Shown: in pieces, positions 63,796-64,000 of the stretch | Numbering within the stretch: the first letter of the stretch is position 1 | Layout of the letters: every line of letters starts with the position of its first letter | Origin: Chrysogorgia sp. JL179-B06 | Lineage: Eukaryota; Cnidaria; Anthozoa; Scleralcyonacea; Chrysogorgiidae | Assembly (NCBI GenBank): GCA_035772405.1 | Contig: JAYKKM010000250.1 | Location: 2,314,501-2,378,500, forward strand | DNA length: 64,000 nt | Direction of reading: 5' to 3' | Notes under the pieces: model-generated | The model's database searches: none | Told to the model about the DNA's origin: nothing | The model's input: only the letters and a program-made list of their open reading frames with translations | Made by a program: the position numbers and the translations under genes

Positions 63796-63892
63796 ATGGC
63801 GGATCATTCAGACTTGAACGAAGTTAGGGCTACTCTTTTAAAGGTAGCTGAGAAAATTTCTCAGTCAATAAACTCAAATTCCTCATCACAAG
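63796..63892 (+). CDS. Candidate first coding exon (gene continues off the window)
   Basis: ATG 63796 in a good context (GCAATGG) opens MADHSDLNEVRATLLKVAEK followed by a Ser/Asn-rich stretch, and the frame reaches a donor AAG|GTAAAT at 63893. A GC-rich promoter-like patch (GATCGCGGGCCCGTG) lies 60 bases upstream. A short helical N-terminus; family unknown. The remaining exons lie beyond 64000. Confidence 0.4.
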
Positions 63893-64000
63893 GTAAATAT
63901 AATGTTTAAGCTAGCTGTATTTGTATCATTAAAACTGTGTGTTAGATTTATTTCGTTTTAAAATGTATTGATAATATTAACATATTATACATGCTATTAC

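Noticed and set aside
63451..63909. Several overlapping plus-strand ORFs with FSTQL/FNTTL-type repeats
   Set aside because: Produced by the 20-bp minisatellite; only the short exon at 63796 has a start and donor worth listing.
1..64000. Bacterial or viral contamination of the assembly
   Set aside because: Introns with GT-AG sites, SINEs, LINEs and LTR elements run through the window, and the Polinton is itself interrupted by animal retroelements, so it is integrated.

Overview
The window is eukaryotic, AT-rich and dominated by transposable elements. Multi-exon genes with GT-AG introns, a BEL/Pao LTR retrotransposon, CR1/L2-like LINEs, hAT, piggyBac and pogo DNA transposons, tRNA-derived SINEs, foldback MITEs and a Polinton/Maverick (adintovirus-like) integrated DNA virus all point to an invertebrate animal. 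The gene families (expanded HECT/G2E3-like genes, a multicopy transposase-derived gene with a C-terminal zinc ribbon, a 2A-bearing ORF) fit an aquatic early-branching or lophotrochozoan animal such as a sponge, cnidarian or mollusc. I cannot narrow it further from sequence alone. There is no rRNA gene and no convincing functional tRNA gene.

Layout. 0-4.25 kb: an old hAT transposase of the ZMYM1/DUF4371 type, split by a decayed piggyBac element and by a 0.8 kb inverted-repeat element. 5.1-7.35 kb: a second, nearly complete hAT transposase (KIAA1586/ZNF862-like, minus strand). 7.5-9.47 kb: a BEL/Pao element broken into two head-to-head halves. 9.7-10.9 kb: a non-autonomous hAT element with perfect 8-bp target duplications. 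11.9-12.5 kb: an intact unknown 187-aa ORF. 13.1-17.6 kb: pogo remnant, SINEs, HECT fragment, LINE tail. 18.29-22.6 kb: a 4.3-kb non-coding unit bounded by inverted repeats. 22.6-31.1 kb: HECT-domain exons surrounding a roughly ten-exon transposase-derived gene (23.76-28.83 kb). 31.1-34.2 kb: LINE tail, a degenerate 2A-bearing ORF and a 1-kb inverted duplication. 35-42.6 kb: MITEs, arrays of short palindromes, a second hAT MITE and two candidate exons. About 42.6-59.4 kb: the Polinton. 59.4-64 kb: a 20-bp-periodic palindrome array, a foldback element with a TTAGGG-bearing minisatellite core, and a candidate first exon at the right edge.

The Polinton is the main coherent system. It carries a double-jelly-roll major capsid protein, an acidic/helical structural protein, an adenain-like cysteine protease, an FtsK/HerA-type packaging ATPase, a protein-primed family B DNA polymerase, several tiny basic GG-motif proteins that look like protease-processed virion components, and several unknown ORFs. 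It also carries a SET-domain (lysine methyltransferase-like) gene. It is a dead copy: a LINE lies next to or in its left part, a SINE-rich unit splits the capsid gene, and a BEL element sits in the ATPase gene, with the 5' part of the ATPase gene and the polymerase C-terminus missing. No integrase was found. Many of its frame breaks lie in A/T homopolymers, so some may be sequencing errors; others are true nonsense codons.

Limits: all family assignments are by eye from motifs; no database search was possible. Boundaries of old elements are approximate unless a target duplication is stated.
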